Positions 8,191 to 18,160 are shown, counted from the stretch's first letter. The stretch: DNA of 64,000 bases from Aliiruegeria haliotis (GCF_003003255.1 NZ_PVTD01000009.1:1-64000), one strand, 5' to 3'. Notes: generated from the letters alone by a model not told the origin. Numbers and translations: made by a program.

Positions 8191-9111
8191 TCAAATTTTT
8201 GCCGTGTCGGCATGTTGCGGCGAGGTGGGTGCCCGGAAATGGGCCTCGAACGCCATTTCACCAACGGGTTGCGCGAGGTTTCGTGTCGACAGATCAATGA
8301 GATGGGCGAAGACGTTGCGTTCGGCCGCGGGCAGGAGCGCGCGTGGGGTGTCCGTGTAGACGCGGGCGGTGATCTCCGGGACGGACAGTGCCGCGGCGCC
8401 CAGTTGATCGCGAATCTGTGCGTCCCGAACTCGCCTGTGCCCGATCAGCCAGTCGAGGCGGTCGGCTGGTGCTGTCACCGGGTCGCCATGGCCGGGGTAG
8501 AAAACACGGTCTGAACGTCCTCGCAGCCGTTCGCAGGAAGCCATGAAGGCCGTGAGGTCACCATCGGGGGGCGAGACCAGCGAGGACGCCCATCCCATGA
8601 CGTGGTCTCCGGAGAAGAGGGCGTCCTCCCAGGCAAAGCACAAGTGGTTGGCGATATGGCCCGGCGTCCAGAGTGCCTCGACCTGCCAGCCGTCGCCGGT
8701 GACCAGCTGGCCGTCCAGCAGACGTTCGTGGGGCTGGAAGTCCATGTCGATACCTTCGCCACCTCCGGCAAGCCCTGCCGCGGCGAGGGCCGCCATCACC
8801 GGGGATCTTCCCTGCTCGTGTGTGCCGAAGGCGAGGATGGGGGCGCCGGTTGCCTCAGAGAGCGGCCGGGAGAGGGGCGAGTGGTCAAGGTGAGAGTGGG
8901 TCACCAGGATGTGGCTGATGGTTTCGCCGGGAGAGAGGGCCGCAAGGATTGCATCGAAATGGTCCTTCAGGGCGGGCCCGGGGTCGATCACGGCGACACG
9001 TCCCTCGCCGAGGATGTAGCTGTTGGTCCCGGTGTGGGTCATCGGCGACGGGTTCGGCGCCAGGATCCGGCGCAGGCCGGGTTCGAGACGGGAAAGTGCG
9101 GGCGGGGTCAT
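8191..9111 (-). CDS. MBL-fold metallo-hydrolase (LACTB2-like)
   Basis: A 306-residue metallo-beta-lactamase-fold hydrolase. Zinc-binding residues are in THSHLDHS (H72, H74, D76, H77), with later ligands in GHIANHLC, GDHVMGW and the C-terminal GHG. The length and C-terminal extension fit the LACTB2/glyoxalase-II-like group found across Rhodobacteraceae. These are hydrolases or ribonucleases of uncertain substrate. The ATG at 9111 is preferred over longer in-frame readings because those run into the divergent kinase gene. Only 42 bases separate the two starts, so the promoters must overlap or face each other closely. Confidence 0.85.
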   Translation of the reverse strand: MTPPALSRLEPGLRRILAPNPSPMTHTGTNSYILGEGRVAVIDPGPALKDHFDAILAALSPGETISHILVTHSHLDHSPLSRPLSEATGAPILAFGTHEQGRSPVMAALAAAGLAGGGEGIDMDFQPHERLLDGQLVTGDGWQVEALWTPGHIANHLCFAWEDALFSGDHVMGWASSLVSPPDGDLTAFMASCERLRGRSDRVFYPGHGDPVTAPADRLDWLIGHRRVRDAQIRDQLGAAALSVPEITARVYTDTPRALLPAAERNVFAHLIDLSTRNLAQPVGEMAFEAHFRAPTSPQHADTAKI

Positions 9112-9153
9112 TTCGGCATTTCTCTCGGCATCCTGTATCGCTAGCCTTGTGTC

Positions 9154-10476
9154 ATGGATTTCTCCTGGCTCAAACGTTCCATGCCGCGGGGCCTCTACGG
9201 GCGGGCGGCGCTGATCCTGATCGTGCCGGTCGTGGTGCTCGTTGTCGTGGTGTCCATGGTCTTCATCCAGCGCCATTTCGAGGACGTCACGCAACAGCTC
9301 ACCACCGGATTGGTTCTGGAAATGCGCGAGGTCATCGAACAGATCGAGGAGGAGCCGGACCTCGCCGCCGGTTTGGTGGCGGTTGACCCGCTGATCCAGA
9401 CGCTGGGCCTCGAGGCGGGGCCGGCCGACACGCTTCTTCAGGGGGACCGGCGCGTGTTCTACGACGTCTCGGGACGCATTGTCATCGACACATTGCGCCG
9501 TGGCCTGACCGATGTGATCGCCGTGGATCTTCTGAGCTCCTCCCGCAGCGTTCGCTTGCAGGTCGGTACGCGACTGGGGCCGATCGACGTGAAGATCGAA
9601 CGCAAGCGGGCCTCGGCGTCGAACCCACACCAGTTTCTGGTGCTGATGGCCTCGATCGGTTTTCTGATGACAGGGATCGCCTTTCTCTACCTTCGCAACC
9701 AGCTTCGCCCGATCACGCGGCTTGCCGATGCCGCGGAGGCCTTCGGCAAGGGGCAGGTGATGCGGTACAAACCTTCCGGCGCGCTGGAGGTTCGGGCGGC
9801 CGGGCGGGCCTTTCTCGACATGCGCGGCCGGATCGAGCGGCAAATCGAGCAACGCACGATGATGCTGTCAGGGGTGAGCCATGACATGCGGACGCCTCTG
9901 ACCCGAATGAAGCTGAGCCTGTCGATGATGGAGCCTGGGCCTGAGGTCGAAGAACTGGAGCGGGACGTTGCGGACATGGAGGGGCTGATTGATGCCTTCC
10001 TCGATTTTGCCCGATCCGATCAGTTGGGCGATCCGGAACCCGTCGTCCCGGCAGAGATCGCGCAGACTGTCGTGGACAAGGCCGTGCGGGGAGGCGGGGA
10101 CGTGGTGATGGAGGTGGGCGAGGCTGCGCGGGAATTGGCGGTGCTTCGGGTGCAGGCGGTGGAGCGGGCGCTGGCGAATCTCGTCGGAAACGCCTTGCGC
10201 TACGGGAACCGCGCCGAAGTGCATGTGCGCCGTACCACGAAAGCGGTGATCTTCACCGTGGAGGACGACGGTCCCGGCATCCCCCCCGAGGATCGGGAGA
10301 AGGCCATGCAACCCTTCGTTCGGCTGGATGAGGCTCGCAATCAGGACCGTGGCTCCGGTGTCGGCCTGGGATTGTCCATCGCGGGCGATATCGCACGCCG
10401 CCACGGGGGCATGCTGCGACTTGAGACAGGCGAGCGTCTGGGCGGGCTGCGGGCGGAGCTTGTGCTGGCGCAATAG
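9154..10476 (+). CDS. EnvZ-like sensor histidine kinase
   Basis: A 440-residue inner-membrane kinase. Order: TM1 (about 18-40), a periplasmic sensor of about 115 residues, TM2 (about 160-178), HAMP linker, HisKA with phospho-acceptor H243 in SHDMRTPL, then HATPase_c with the N box (LVGNALRYG), G1 (DDGPGIPPED) and G2 (GSGVGLGLSIA). It should autophosphorylate and pass phosphate to an OmpR-type regulator. No response regulator is encoded next to it, unlike most envZ genes, so its partner must be elsewhere. The gene is divergent from the metallo-hydrolase. Confidence 0.9.
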   Translation: MDFSWLKRSMPRGLYGRAALILIVPVVVLVVVVSMVFIQRHFEDVTQQLTTGLVLEMREVIEQIEEEPDLAAGLVAVDPLIQTLGLEAGPADTLLQGDRRVFYDVSGRIVIDTLRRGLTDVIAVDLLSSSRSVRLQVGTRLGPIDVKIERKRASASNPHQFLVLMASIGFLMTGIAFLYLRNQLRPITRLADAAEAFGKGQVMRYKPSGALEVRAAGRAFLDMRGRIERQIEQRTMMLSGVSHDMRTPLTRMKLSLSMMEPGPEVEELERDVADMEGLIDAFLDFARSDQLGDPEPVVPAEIAQTVVDKAVRGGGDVVMEVGEAARELAVLRVQAVERALANLVGNALRYGNRAEVHVRRTTKAVIFTVEDDGPGIPPEDREKAMQPFVRLDEARNQDRGSGVGLGLSIAGDIARRHGGMLRLETGERLGGLRAELVLAQ

Positions 10477-10969
10477 CTCGGTGGGGTGTCGCTTGCGTTT
10501 GAACCCGTGATGAAACGCTCGTTGGCGCGTTTTCTGGCGAGACGTTCTTATTGCATCCCGCCCGGCGATCCCGGGGCGGATATCGACGCGGGTGAAGGCC
10601 GATGCCTTCACGGTATAGCGTGGGCGGTGCGGCAAGCTTTCCGCCAGAGGGCACCAAGCCTTTCCCACATTTGAATGGCACGATGCCGGGGAGGGGCGAA
10701 AGCGACGTGGGGGATAGGCTTGCCCCGAACAGACGTGGACAACACTCAGTGACCCGGCTAAACCAAGGCGTGAACCCGGGCGCTGGGAGCCACGGACCGG
10801 AAGGGTCCCGGACATCTGCGCCTCAAGAATCTGGAACCGAATGCACCGCAAGAGCATCATTTGCATCTGCATTCCCTGCTGACATCGTCAGGCGGGCCGG
10901 TTCCTTCATTCCCATTCGAGACCGAAGTTGCTAGACCCGCTGCGCGCAAGGCACGCGAGAGGATAGCTC
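10477..10969. other. Long intergenic region upstream of cysS
   Basis: Nearly 500 bases without a credible gene. It must contain the cysS promoter, but no confident -35/-10 pair, tRNA-like fold or intrinsic terminator was recognised. The G+C stays high. Confidence 0.4.
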
Positions 10970-12340
10970 ATGGCCGAGATCAGGCTCTGGAACACCCGCA
11001 CCCGGCAGAAGGATCTGCTGGACCCGATCGACCCGTTGAACGTGCGGATGTATGTCTGCGGGCCGACGGTCTATGACCGCGCGCACATGGGCAATGCGCG
11101 GCCCGTGATCGTGTTCGACACCTTGTTCCGACTTCTCCGGCACGTCTACGGCGCCGATCACGTGACCTACGTGCGCAATTTCACCGACGTGGATGACAAG
11201 ATCAACAAACGCAGCCAGCAGAGCGGGCGGCCGATCTCCGAGATCACCGAAGAGACCATCGGCTGGTATCACGAGGACATGGACGCTTTGGGCGTGCTGC
11301 GTCCCAGCCACGAACCGCGTGCGACCGGCTATATCGGCGAGATGATCGCGATGATCGAGGGGCTGATCCGGGACGGGTTTGCCTACGAGGCCGAGGGCCA
11401 CGTCCTTTTCTCGGTCGAGACTTACGCCGAGTACGGCAAGCTGTCGGGGCGGTCGGTCGATGACATGATCGCCGGCGCCCGGGTCGAGGTCGCGCCCTAC
11501 AAGCGGAACGCGATGGATTTCGTGCTTTGGAAACCGTCCTCGGCGGATCTGCCCGGCTGGGACAGCCCGTGGGGCCGGGGGCGGCCGGGGTGGCACATCG
11601 AGTGCTCCGCCATGAGCCTGGCGCTGCTGGGGGAGAGTTTCGACATCCATGGCGGCGGCAATGACCTGATGTTCCCGCACCACGAGAACGAGATCGCCCA
11701 GAGCCGGTGCGCCCATCCAGAGGGCGAGTTCGCCCGGATCTGGATGCACAACGAGATGTTGCAGGTCGAAGGGAAGAAGATGTCCAAGTCGCTGGGCAAC
11801 TTCTTCACCGTGCATGATGTGCTGGAGCAGGGCATTCCGGGCGAAGTGATCCGGTTCGTGTATCTCTCCACGCACTATGGCAAGCCCATGGACTGGACCG
11901 CGGAAAAGGCGCGACAGGCCCAGGAGACGCTGCGCAAGTGGCGTGGGCTCACGGCGGGCATCGAGCCCGCCGCGCCCCCCGCGCCCGAGGTGATCGAAGC
12001 GCTCAGTGACGATCTGAACACGGCGGGCGCGATTGCGGCGTTGCACAAGTTGGCCGGTGCGGGAGATGCGGCGGGGCTGAAGGCCTCCGCCGGACTGATG
12101 GGGCTGTTGCAGGACGGAATGGGGGCCTGGGCCGAAGGGCCCCGTGTGGACCTTTCAGCGCATGAGACCCGGTTGGCAGGTGCCCGCGCCGCAGCGATGG
12201 AGAGCAAGGATTTCTCGGAAGTGGATCGGCTGAAGGCGGCCTATGTGGCAGCGGGGCTCGAAGTCCGGATGAGCAAGGGCGGCGTCGAATTGCTGCCGGG
12301 GGCGGGCTTCGATGCGGCTGCACTTGAGGCGCTGAAGTGA
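10970..12340 (+). CDS. cysS: Cysteine--tRNA ligase
   Basis: A class I aminoacyl-tRNA synthetase that charges tRNA-Cys in the cytoplasm. The HIGH-type motif is HMGN at 39-42, and the zinc-binding C30 begins [13 protein letters not shown]. The second zinc Cys lies in WHIECSAMS, and the KMSKS loop is exact at 270-274. The length of 456 residues fits bacterial CysRS, and the C-terminal DALR/anticodon helices are present. It is a single-copy core gene, transcribed alone or with cimA 124 bases downstream. Confidence 0.97.
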   Translation: MAEIRLWNTRTRQKDLLDPIDPLNVRMYVCGPTVYDRAHMGNARPVIVFDTLFRLLRHVYGADHVTYVRNFTDVDDKINKRSQQSGRPISEITEETIGWYHEDMDALGVLRPSHEPRATGYIGEMIAMIEGLIRDGFAYEAEGHVLFSVETYAEYGKLSGRSVDDMIAGARVEVAPYKRNAMDFVLWKPSSADLPGWDSPWGRGRPGWHIECSAMSLALLGESFDIHGGGNDLMFPHHENEIAQSRCAHPEGEFARIWMHNEMLQVEGKKMSKSLGNFFTVHDVLEQGIPGEVIRFVYLSTHYGKPMDWTAEKARQAQETLRKWRGLTAGIEPAAPPAPEVIEALSDDLNTAGAIAALHKLAGAGDAAGLKASAGLMGLLQDGMGAWAEGPRVDLSAHETRLAGARAAAMESKDFSEVDRLKAAYVAAGLEVRMSKGGVELLPGAGFDAAALEALK

Positions 12341-12464
12341 TGTTCGATGAGAGATCGGCCCGAACTACTTGCCGAACTGCCGTCATGGGGCGGGCGCTGC
12401 CCACCGTCGGGTCGGCCGACGCAACGTGGACCGTACCTGACGAGATGAAGAGAAGGGGCGCAGT

Positions 12465-14090
12465 ATGACCAGAGAACGGCTCTACCTGTTCGATACCACG
12501 CTGCGGGACGGGCAGCAGACCCAAGGGGTGCAGTTCAGCCTTGAGGACAAGCACCAGATCGCGGCGATTCTGGACGAGCTGGGCATCGACTACATCGAGG
12601 GCGGTTGGCCGGGGGCGAACCCGACCGACAGCGATTTCTTCGAACAGGCCCCGAAGCTGAAACACGCCACATTCCTCGCGTTCGGCATGACGAAGCGGGT
12701 CGGGCGTTCGGCTGCGAATGACGAGGTTCTGGCGGGCGTGGTCAATGCGAACACCCCAGCCGTCTGCCTCGTGGGCAAGAGCCACGACTTTCACGTGACG
12801 ACGGCGCTGGGCGTGAGCCTGGATGAAAACGTCGCGGCAATTGCCGATTCCATCTCTCACCTTGTCGGCGAGGGGCGCGAGGCGATGTATGACGCCGAGC
12901 ATTTCTTTGACGGATACAAGGCCAACCCGGACTACGCCATCGCCTGCCTGCACGCGGCGCTGGAGGCGGGAGCCCGTTGGGTGGTACTGTGCGATACCAA
13001 TGGCGGCACGCTCCCGGCTGAGGTCCACGAGATCACGAAGGCGGTGATCGCGAGCGGTATTCCCGGCGACCGGCTGGGCATTCACACCCACAACGACACC
13101 GAGAATGCAGTGGCCAATACCCTTGCGGCGGTGGATGCCGGTGCGCGGCAGGTGCAGGGAACGCTGAACGGGTTGGGGGAACGCTGCGGCAACGCCAACC
13201 TGATCTCGCTGATCCCGACGCTTCTGCTCAAGGAGCCCTATGCCAGCACGCTGGAAACCGCGGTCACCGAGGACGGGCTGGCCAGCCTGACACGTGCCAG
13301 CCGGATGATGGACGATATCCTGAACCGAGTGCCCCTTCGCTCGGCGCCCTATGTCGGCGCCTCGGCCTTTGCGCACAAGGCGGGGCTGCATGCCTCGGCC
13401 ATGTTGAAGGATCCCTCGACCTACGAGCACGTGGATCCCGCATGTGTCGGCAACGCCCGGATCATTCCGATGTCGAACCAGGCGGGGCAATCCAACCTGC
13501 GCGAGCGGCTCTCCGGTGCCGGTCTGGAGGTGGAGAAAGGCGATCCGGCGCTGGGCCGGATCCTGGACCTGGTGAAACAGCGGGAAGCCGCCGGCTATAC
13601 CTACGACACGGCCCAGGCCAGTTTCGAGCTGCTGGCGCGTCAGGAACTCGGCATCCTGCCACGCTTCTTCAGCATCGACCGGTATCGGGTGACGGTGGAA
13701 CGGCGCAAGAACCGGCGCGGGGAAACCATCAGCCTTTCGGAGGCGGTTGTCGTGCTGTTCATCAATGGCGAGAAACGGCTTTCGGTGTCGGAATCGCTGG
13801 ACGAGACCGGCTCGGACCGTGGCCCGGTCAATGCGCTGTCGCGGGCGCTGGCCAAGGACCTCGGACCTTTGCAGCCCTATATCAGCGACATGAAGCTCGT
13901 GGACTTCAAGGTGCGGATCACCAATGGTGGCACCGAGGCCGTCACGCGCGTCATCATCGACAGCGAGGACGCGTCCGGTCGGCGCTGGTCGACCGTGGGC
14001 GTCTCGCCCAACATCGTCGATGCCTCCTTCGAGGCGCTGCTGGAGGCGATCCAGTGGAAGCTGCTTCGGGATGGCGCGCCTGCCGCGTGA
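12465..14090 (+). CDS. cimA: (R)-citramalate synthase
   Basis: Condenses pyruvate and acetyl-CoA to citramalate, the threonine-independent route to 2-oxobutyrate and isoleucine. The N-terminal HMGL-like TIM barrel starts with FDTTLRDGQQ (R14, D15), and metal ligands appear in the HTHND motif. The C-terminal LeuA-type allosteric dimer domain is present (about 400-541). The GGWPGANPTD signature after the first beta strands separates CimA from 2-isopropylmalate synthase. The length of 541 residues is typical. A GAAGGGG ribosome site precedes the ATG. The downstream methyltransferase follows after 21 bases. Confidence 0.93.
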   Translation: MTRERLYLFDTTLRDGQQTQGVQFSLEDKHQIAAILDELGIDYIEGGWPGANPTDSDFFEQAPKLKHATFLAFGMTKRVGRSAANDEVLAGVVNANTPAVCLVGKSHDFHVTTALGVSLDENVAAIADSISHLVGEGREAMYDAEHFFDGYKANPDYAIACLHAALEAGARWVVLCDTNGGTLPAEVHEITKAVIASGIPGDRLGIHTHNDTENAVANTLAAVDAGARQVQGTLNGLGERCGNANLISLIPTLLLKEPYASTLETAVTEDGLASLTRASRMMDDILNRVPLRSAPYVGASAFAHKAGLHASAMLKDPSTYEHVDPACVGNARIIPMSNQAGQSNLRERLSGAGLEVEKGDPALGRILDLVKQREAAGYTYDTAQASFELLARQELGILPRFFSIDRYRVTVERRKNRRGETISLSEAVVVLFINGEKRLSVSESLDETGSDRGPVNALSRALAKDLGPLQPYISDMKLVDFKVRITNGGTEAVTRVIIDSEDASGRRWSTVGVSPNIVDASFEALLEAIQWKLLRDGAPAA

Positions 14091-14111
14091 CCGGAAGAGG
14101 GGAGCAAGGCC

Positions 14112-14834
14112 ATGGAAGAGGAGTTCTTTGTCATTCACCGGGATCTGCCGCGCGAAGGGCCCGGCAGTCCGGAGGATGTGAACTGGGCGATCGAGGTCGC
14201 CGGCACGCATGGCGAGGCGCGTGTTCTGGATGCCGGATGCGGTCCCGGCGCGGATACGGAGGCGCTGGCAGAGGCGTTGCCGGAGGCGTGGATCGACGCG
14301 GTGGAGATGCATGGGCCCTTTGCCGAGGCCACGGCGGCGCGCTGTGCGCGGTTCGGGCCGCGGGTGAAGGCCTGGCAGGGCAGCATGGCGGAGCAGGAAG
14401 GGCCCTATGACCTGATCTGGTGTGCAGGGGCGCTGTATTTCCTCGGCGTGACCGAGGGCCTGTCGGGGTGGCGCGACTCCCTGACCCGCGCGTCCCCGGG
14501 CCGGATCGCCTTTTCGGAGCCGGTGCTCCTTGGGGGGGAGGAACCGGAGGCGGTGCGCACGTTCTGGGAGGAATACCCCGCCATCACCGAACGCGACGGG
14601 ATTGCCGCGCGGGTTGCGGCGGCGGGCTATCGGATTCTGGGCGAGCGAGCGATCATCGGCCAGCCCTGGGCCAACTATTATGACCCGATGGAGCGGCGCG
14701 TCGCGATGCTCCGGCAGGGCGAGGTGACAGCGGCCATGGACGCGGCGCTGCGGGAAGCGGAGGCGGAGATTGCCGCGTGGAAGGCCGCCGCGGATCGGAT
14801 TGCCTATCTGTTGATGGTGGTGGAGCCGGAATGA
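14112..14834 (+). CDS. Class I SAM-dependent methyltransferase
   Basis: A 240-residue Rossmann-fold methyltransferase. Motif I is LDAGCGPGADTEAL (about 38-51), the acidic end of beta 2 is VEMHGPF, and motif IV is YDLIWCAGALYFLG. The family is close to small-molecule or quinone-type methyltransferases, and the substrate is unknown. It lies 21 bases after cimA and overlaps the next gene (ATGA). The constant pairing with an NDUFAF6-like gene suggests a role in respiratory complex or membrane lipid maturation, though this is inference. Confidence 0.8.
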   Translation: MEEEFFVIHRDLPREGPGSPEDVNWAIEVAGTHGEARVLDAGCGPGADTEALAEALPEAWIDAVEMHGPFAEATAARCARFGPRVKAWQGSMAEQEGPYDLIWCAGALYFLGVTEGLSGWRDSLTRASPGRIAFSEPVLLGGEEPEAVRTFWEEYPAITERDGIAARVAAAGYRILGERAIIGQPWANYYDPMERRVAMLRQGEVTAAMDAALREAEAEIAAWKAAADRIAYLLMVVEPE

Positions 14835-15601
14835 GCATTGCCGACTGCGCCGCGCTGGTGGAGCGGGGCGACCCGGACAGGTTTCTTGCGACCATGGCGG
14901 CCCCGGTTGCGGCACGGGCGGTGCTGTTCCCGCTCTATGCCTTCAACGTGGAGATCACCCGCATTCCCTGGGTGAGCCAGGAGGCGATGATCTGCGAAAT
15001 GCGGCTTCAGTGGTGGTACGATGTCCTGGGCGAAATCGGGGCGGGCGAGCCCGCGCGGGCCCACGAGGTGGCCGCGCCGCTGACGGACGTGCTGCGGGAT
15101 GCCGGGGATACGGTTGCCCCCCTGCGCGCGCTGGTCGAGGCGCGGCGTTGGGACATTTACACCGATCCCTTTGAGGATGCGGCGGCGCTGGAGGCCTATC
15201 TCGACGCCACCGGGGCCGGGTTGATGTGGTCCGCGGCCATTGGACTGGGCGCGACGTCGGTGATGGAGACTGCTGTCCGGGAGTTCGGATGGGCGGCGGC
15301 CCTGGCCAGCTATCTGCGGGCCATTCCGGAACTGGAAGCGCGGGGACGTCGCCCGCTGGTGGATGGCCGGGCCACGGCAGTGGAGGCACTTGCGCGGCAG
15401 GGGCTGGAGCGGCTGGAGCGGGCGCGCGAGACGAAGATGCCGCGGCAGATCCTGCCGGCGCTATGGGCGGGATGGCGGGCCCGAACAACCTTGAGGGCGG
15501 CTGTGCAGGATCCGCGTCGCGTTGCGGATGGCACCTTGCAGGAGAGCGAGTTTTCCCGTCGTTTCGGATTGTTCAGTCGCACGTCACTGAGGCGCTGGTA
15601 G
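14831..15601 (+). CDS. Squalene/phytoene synthase-fold protein, NDUFAF6-like
   Basis: A 256-residue trans-isoprenyl synthase-like protein. The RLQWWYDVLGEI segment matches the conserved region of the family, but the two DxxxD metal-binding motifs needed for condensing prenyl diphosphates are not visible. This is the pattern of the NDUFAF6 group, in which the human member is a complex I assembly factor. True phytoene synthase is therefore unlikely, and no carotenoid genes are nearby. The start ATG overlaps the stop of the methyltransferase gene. Confidence 0.75.
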   Translation: MSIADCAALVERGDPDRFLATMAAPVAARAVLFPLYAFNVEITRIPWVSQEAMICEMRLQWWYDVLGEIGAGEPARAHEVAAPLTDVLRDAGDTVAPLRALVEARRWDIYTDPFEDAAALEAYLDATGAGLMWSAAIGLGATSVMETAVREFGWAAALASYLRAIPELEARGRRPLVDGRATAVEALARQGLERLERARETKMPRQILPALWAGWRARTTLRAAVQDPRRVADGTLQESEFSRRFGLFSRTSLRRW

Positions 15602-16008
15602 GCCTGCCCCGCATCGACCCCGGTAGCCACCTCGGGGCAGAGGGCGGGGGCTCCCGCCCGTCGTTGACGCTGCCGCGTCGCCTCCCGTTGGGCCGGGCGC
15701 GCCTTCGGCGCGTCAGCGCCAGCCGCAGGTGTACCGCCATTGGAATGGATGGGGCAGGGCACCGTGTTGTGCGGTCGAAGGGCGCCAAACGGTCAGGGGA
15801 TGCAAGCGGTTCAGTGGTTGCCCAGCATGTCTGCTCGCCCGGAAGGGTGCGGCTTGGCCCGGTGGGAAGCGGCGCTCCCAGAAGGATGCGCCGCGTCGCA
15901 AACGTGCAGCGTGATCTGTTCGATCACGGTTCGGGCACAGCCCGAGCAACGTCACCTGGGTGAACGGTGTGCCCCGCGCGCCGACCCTGGGGGCCATTGC
16001 AAGGGTGA
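15602..16008. other. Intergenic with G+C-rich hairpins between convergent genes
   Basis: About 400 bases between two convergent genes. It contains a perfect 7-bp stem (GGGCGGG/CCCGCCC, 15642-15659) and a CTTCG-loop hairpin around 15694-15712. Neither is followed by a T run, so they are at best factor-assisted ends or members of a dispersed intergenic hairpin family. No gene was recognised. Confidence 0.4.
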
Positions 16009-17244
16009 TCACTCCTGCGGGCGCAGCGTCAGCCAGATCAACGCGCCGCCAGCCAGCGCCAGGAAGGGTGCCATCGCAAGGTTGACCGATACCCAGCCCT
16101 GCGCGGCGCTGCTGCCGGAGCAGTTCATCAGCCCACCCGACACCAGCGAGGCCAGCGCGACACAGCCAAAGACCAGCATGTCGTTCATACCCTGCACGCG
16201 TCCGCGTTCTTCGGGGGCGTGGGCCCCTGCAAGCATGGTGGTTGCGCCGATGAACCCGAAGTTCCAGCCAAGCCCCAAAAGGATGAGTGCGATGAAGAAG
16301 TTCTCCAGTTCCACACCGTTGAGCGCCACGACGCCGGCACCCGCCAGGATCACAAGCCCCAGCGATATGATTGGTCTCACGCCAAAGCGTGCGATGAGGT
16401 GGCCGGTGAAGAACGACGGCGTGAACATGGCCAGCACATGGGCGGTCACAACGTAGCCGGCCGTCTGGGTGTCGTAGCCACAGCCCACGACCGCAAGCGG
16501 GGTGGACGTCATCACGAGGTTCATCAGCGCATAGGAGACCATGGCGCAAATGATCGCGACAAGGACCGTCGGATCCTGGAGCAGCTCTCGACGGCTTCGC
16601 CCCCGCGGTGCGCCCGGTCTTGGCGCGGCGGGGCGTGGGATGTCGAGGAGCAGGAACAGGAGCATCCCCACGAGATTGATGGCCGCGGCCCCGACATAGG
16701 TGCCGAAGAAGGGAACCACCCAGGCATCTGCGAGCGAGGTGCCCAGTGTCGGGCCGATGAAGGCGGAGAGAAGCCCCCCCGCGAGTACATAGGAGATCGC
16801 CTTGGGGCGGAAGCTCTCGGAGGCGGTGTCGGCTGCAGCGAAGCGGTAGAATCCCTGCGCCGACATGTAGATACCCGTGAGAAAGGACCCCGCCAGGAAG
16901 ATCGTGAAGGAGTTCTCCCACAGGCCCCAGGCCGAGACCCCGGCGCCGGTCGCCCCGCCGATTGCGCCGATGAAGAAACCGGCGCGCCGGCCCAGCCGCT
17001 GCATCGCGGCCGACAGCCACGGCGCCGTGGTCATCGAGCCGATGACGATGAGCGAGATCGGCAGTGTCGCAAGGCAGGGATTGGGCGCCAGCATGCCGCC
17101 CGCGAGCCCGCCGACGGTGAAGATCATGGACATCTGGGCGCCGAGGATCGCCTGCGCTGCGACCAGCACAAGAACATTGCGGCGCGCCCGCGCATCGGAT
17201 GGCGCGGAGGGAGTGGCAGGAGAGGAGAGCGGTGTATCGGTCAT
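16009..17244 (-). CDS. MFS transporter
   Basis: An inner-membrane secondary transporter of 411 residues with about 12 hydrophobic helices in two halves. The loop between helices 2 and 3 holds QRLGRRAGFFIGA, the usual MFS motif A region. A central cytoplasmic Arg/Pro-rich loop (about 190-210) separates the halves. The start at 17244 gives a short polar N-terminus before helix 1; an upstream in-frame start would add residues overlapping the divergent gene region. Substrate and direction are unknown; drug or metabolite export is the usual role for single MFS genes. It stands alone. Confidence 0.85.
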   Translation of the reverse strand: MTDTPLSSPATPSAPSDARARRNVLVLVAAQAILGAQMSMIFTVGGLAGGMLAPNPCLATLPISLIVIGSMTTAPWLSAAMQRLGRRAGFFIGAIGGATGAGVSAWGLWENSFTIFLAGSFLTGIYMSAQGFYRFAAADTASESFRPKAISYVLAGGLLSAFIGPTLGTSLADAWVVPFFGTYVGAAAINLVGMLLFLLLDIPRPAAPRPGAPRGRSRRELLQDPTVLVAIICAMVSYALMNLVMTSTPLAVVGCGYDTQTAGYVVTAHVLAMFTPSFFTGHLIARFGVRPIISLGLVILAGAGVVALNGVELENFFIALILLGLGWNFGFIGATTMLAGAHAPEERGRVQGMNDMLVFGCVALASLVSGGLMNCSGSSAAQGWVSVNLAMAPFLALAGGALIWLTLRPQE

Positions 17245-17369
17245 CGAGTTTCCCGCGTAACGACCGCGCTGCCCGGTGGCAAGGGGCGGTGCCCGGGTCT
17301 GCGGCTTTCGGTCTTGCATGGACCGGTGCCTTTCCTATCCTCGCGCCGGTCGCACGCGAAAGGGGCACA

Positions 17370-18026
17370 ATGGAAACTGCAGGGCAGGGGAGCCGGGACA
17401 TCGGCCGCATCATTCGCGGCGATGCCTGCGTGGCGGAAGGCGCGGCGTGGCTGGCGGACCGGGAGCCGCGGTTCGCCTTTGCGCTGGAGGGCACCGGCCC
17501 GCTGCCTTTGCGCCTGCGCAAGGACGGGTTCGAGGCGTTGCTGTCCGCGATCGTCAGTCAACAGGTTTCCACCGCCTCCGCCGATGCCATCTGGAACCGG
17601 CTGCGGGCCGCGCGTCTGACCGGCCCGCGCAAGGTGTTCAAGGCCACCGACGAGGAACTGCGCGCCTGTGGGCTCAGCCGTCCCAAGGTTCGCTACGCCA
17701 GGGCGCTGGCAGAGGCTCGGATCGACTACACGGCGCTACGCGACCTGCCCGAGGCTGAGGTCACGGCCATCCTGACGGAGGTGCCCGGTATCGGCCTGTG
17801 GACCGCAGAGATCTATGCGATGTTCTCGCTTGGCCGCGCCGATACCTTTGCGCCGGGCGACCTGGCGCTTCAGGAAAGTGCGAAGCTCCTGTTCGGGTTG
17901 GGGGCGCGGCCTTCGGAAAAAGCCCTGCGGAAGATGGCCGAAGCCTGGAGCCCGTGGCGTAGTGTAGCGGCGCGGATCCTCTGGGCGCACTACCGCGTGG
18001 CGACCCACCGAACGGGCATCCGCTAG
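17370..18026 (+). CDS. DNA-3-methyladenine glycosylase II (AlkA-type)
   Basis: A base-excision repair glycosylase of the HhH-GPD superfamily that removes alkylated purines. The helix-hairpin-helix is EVPGIGLWTAE (about 137-147) and the catalytic Asp is D164 in APGDLALQ. The protein has 218 residues and lacks the N-terminal beta domain of E. coli AlkA, like the short form common in alphaproteobacteria. The start is set by AAAGGGG just upstream of 17370. It is divergent from the MFS gene across 125 bases. Confidence 0.9.
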   Translation: METAGQGSRDIGRIIRGDACVAEGAAWLADREPRFAFALEGTGPLPLRLRKDGFEALLSAIVSQQVSTASADAIWNRLRAARLTGPRKVFKATDEELRACGLSRPKVRYARALAEARIDYTALRDLPEAEVTAILTEVPGIGLWTAEIYAMFSLGRADTFAPGDLALQESAKLLFGLGARPSEKALRKMAEAWSPWRSVAARILWAHYRVATHRTGIR

Positions 18027-18160
18027 GCATGCGACCCGGGGCGGCCCGCGAATCCGGCGACAGGCAGGGATAGCCCTTGCACCCCGCGACCCATGCCGCT
18101 TAGGGGTAGGCGACTGGAAAGACGACAGCAGACCGACGGGCAAGGCGAGAGGGCAGGCAG

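Noticed and set aside
12003-14915. A very long open frame on the minus strand opposite cysS, cimA and the methyltransferase gene
   Set aside because: It is antisense to well-supported genes, its product is Arg/His/Pro-rich with no domain, and long antisense frames are expected in G+C-rich coding DNA.
14831-15601. Phytoene synthase for carotenoid synthesis
   Set aside because: The DxxxD metal motifs are missing and no other carotenoid gene is near, so the NDUFAF6-like reading fits better.
15642-15712. Hairpins after the NDUFAF6-like gene as intrinsic terminators
   Set aside because: Neither is followed by a T run, so they were described only as hairpins.
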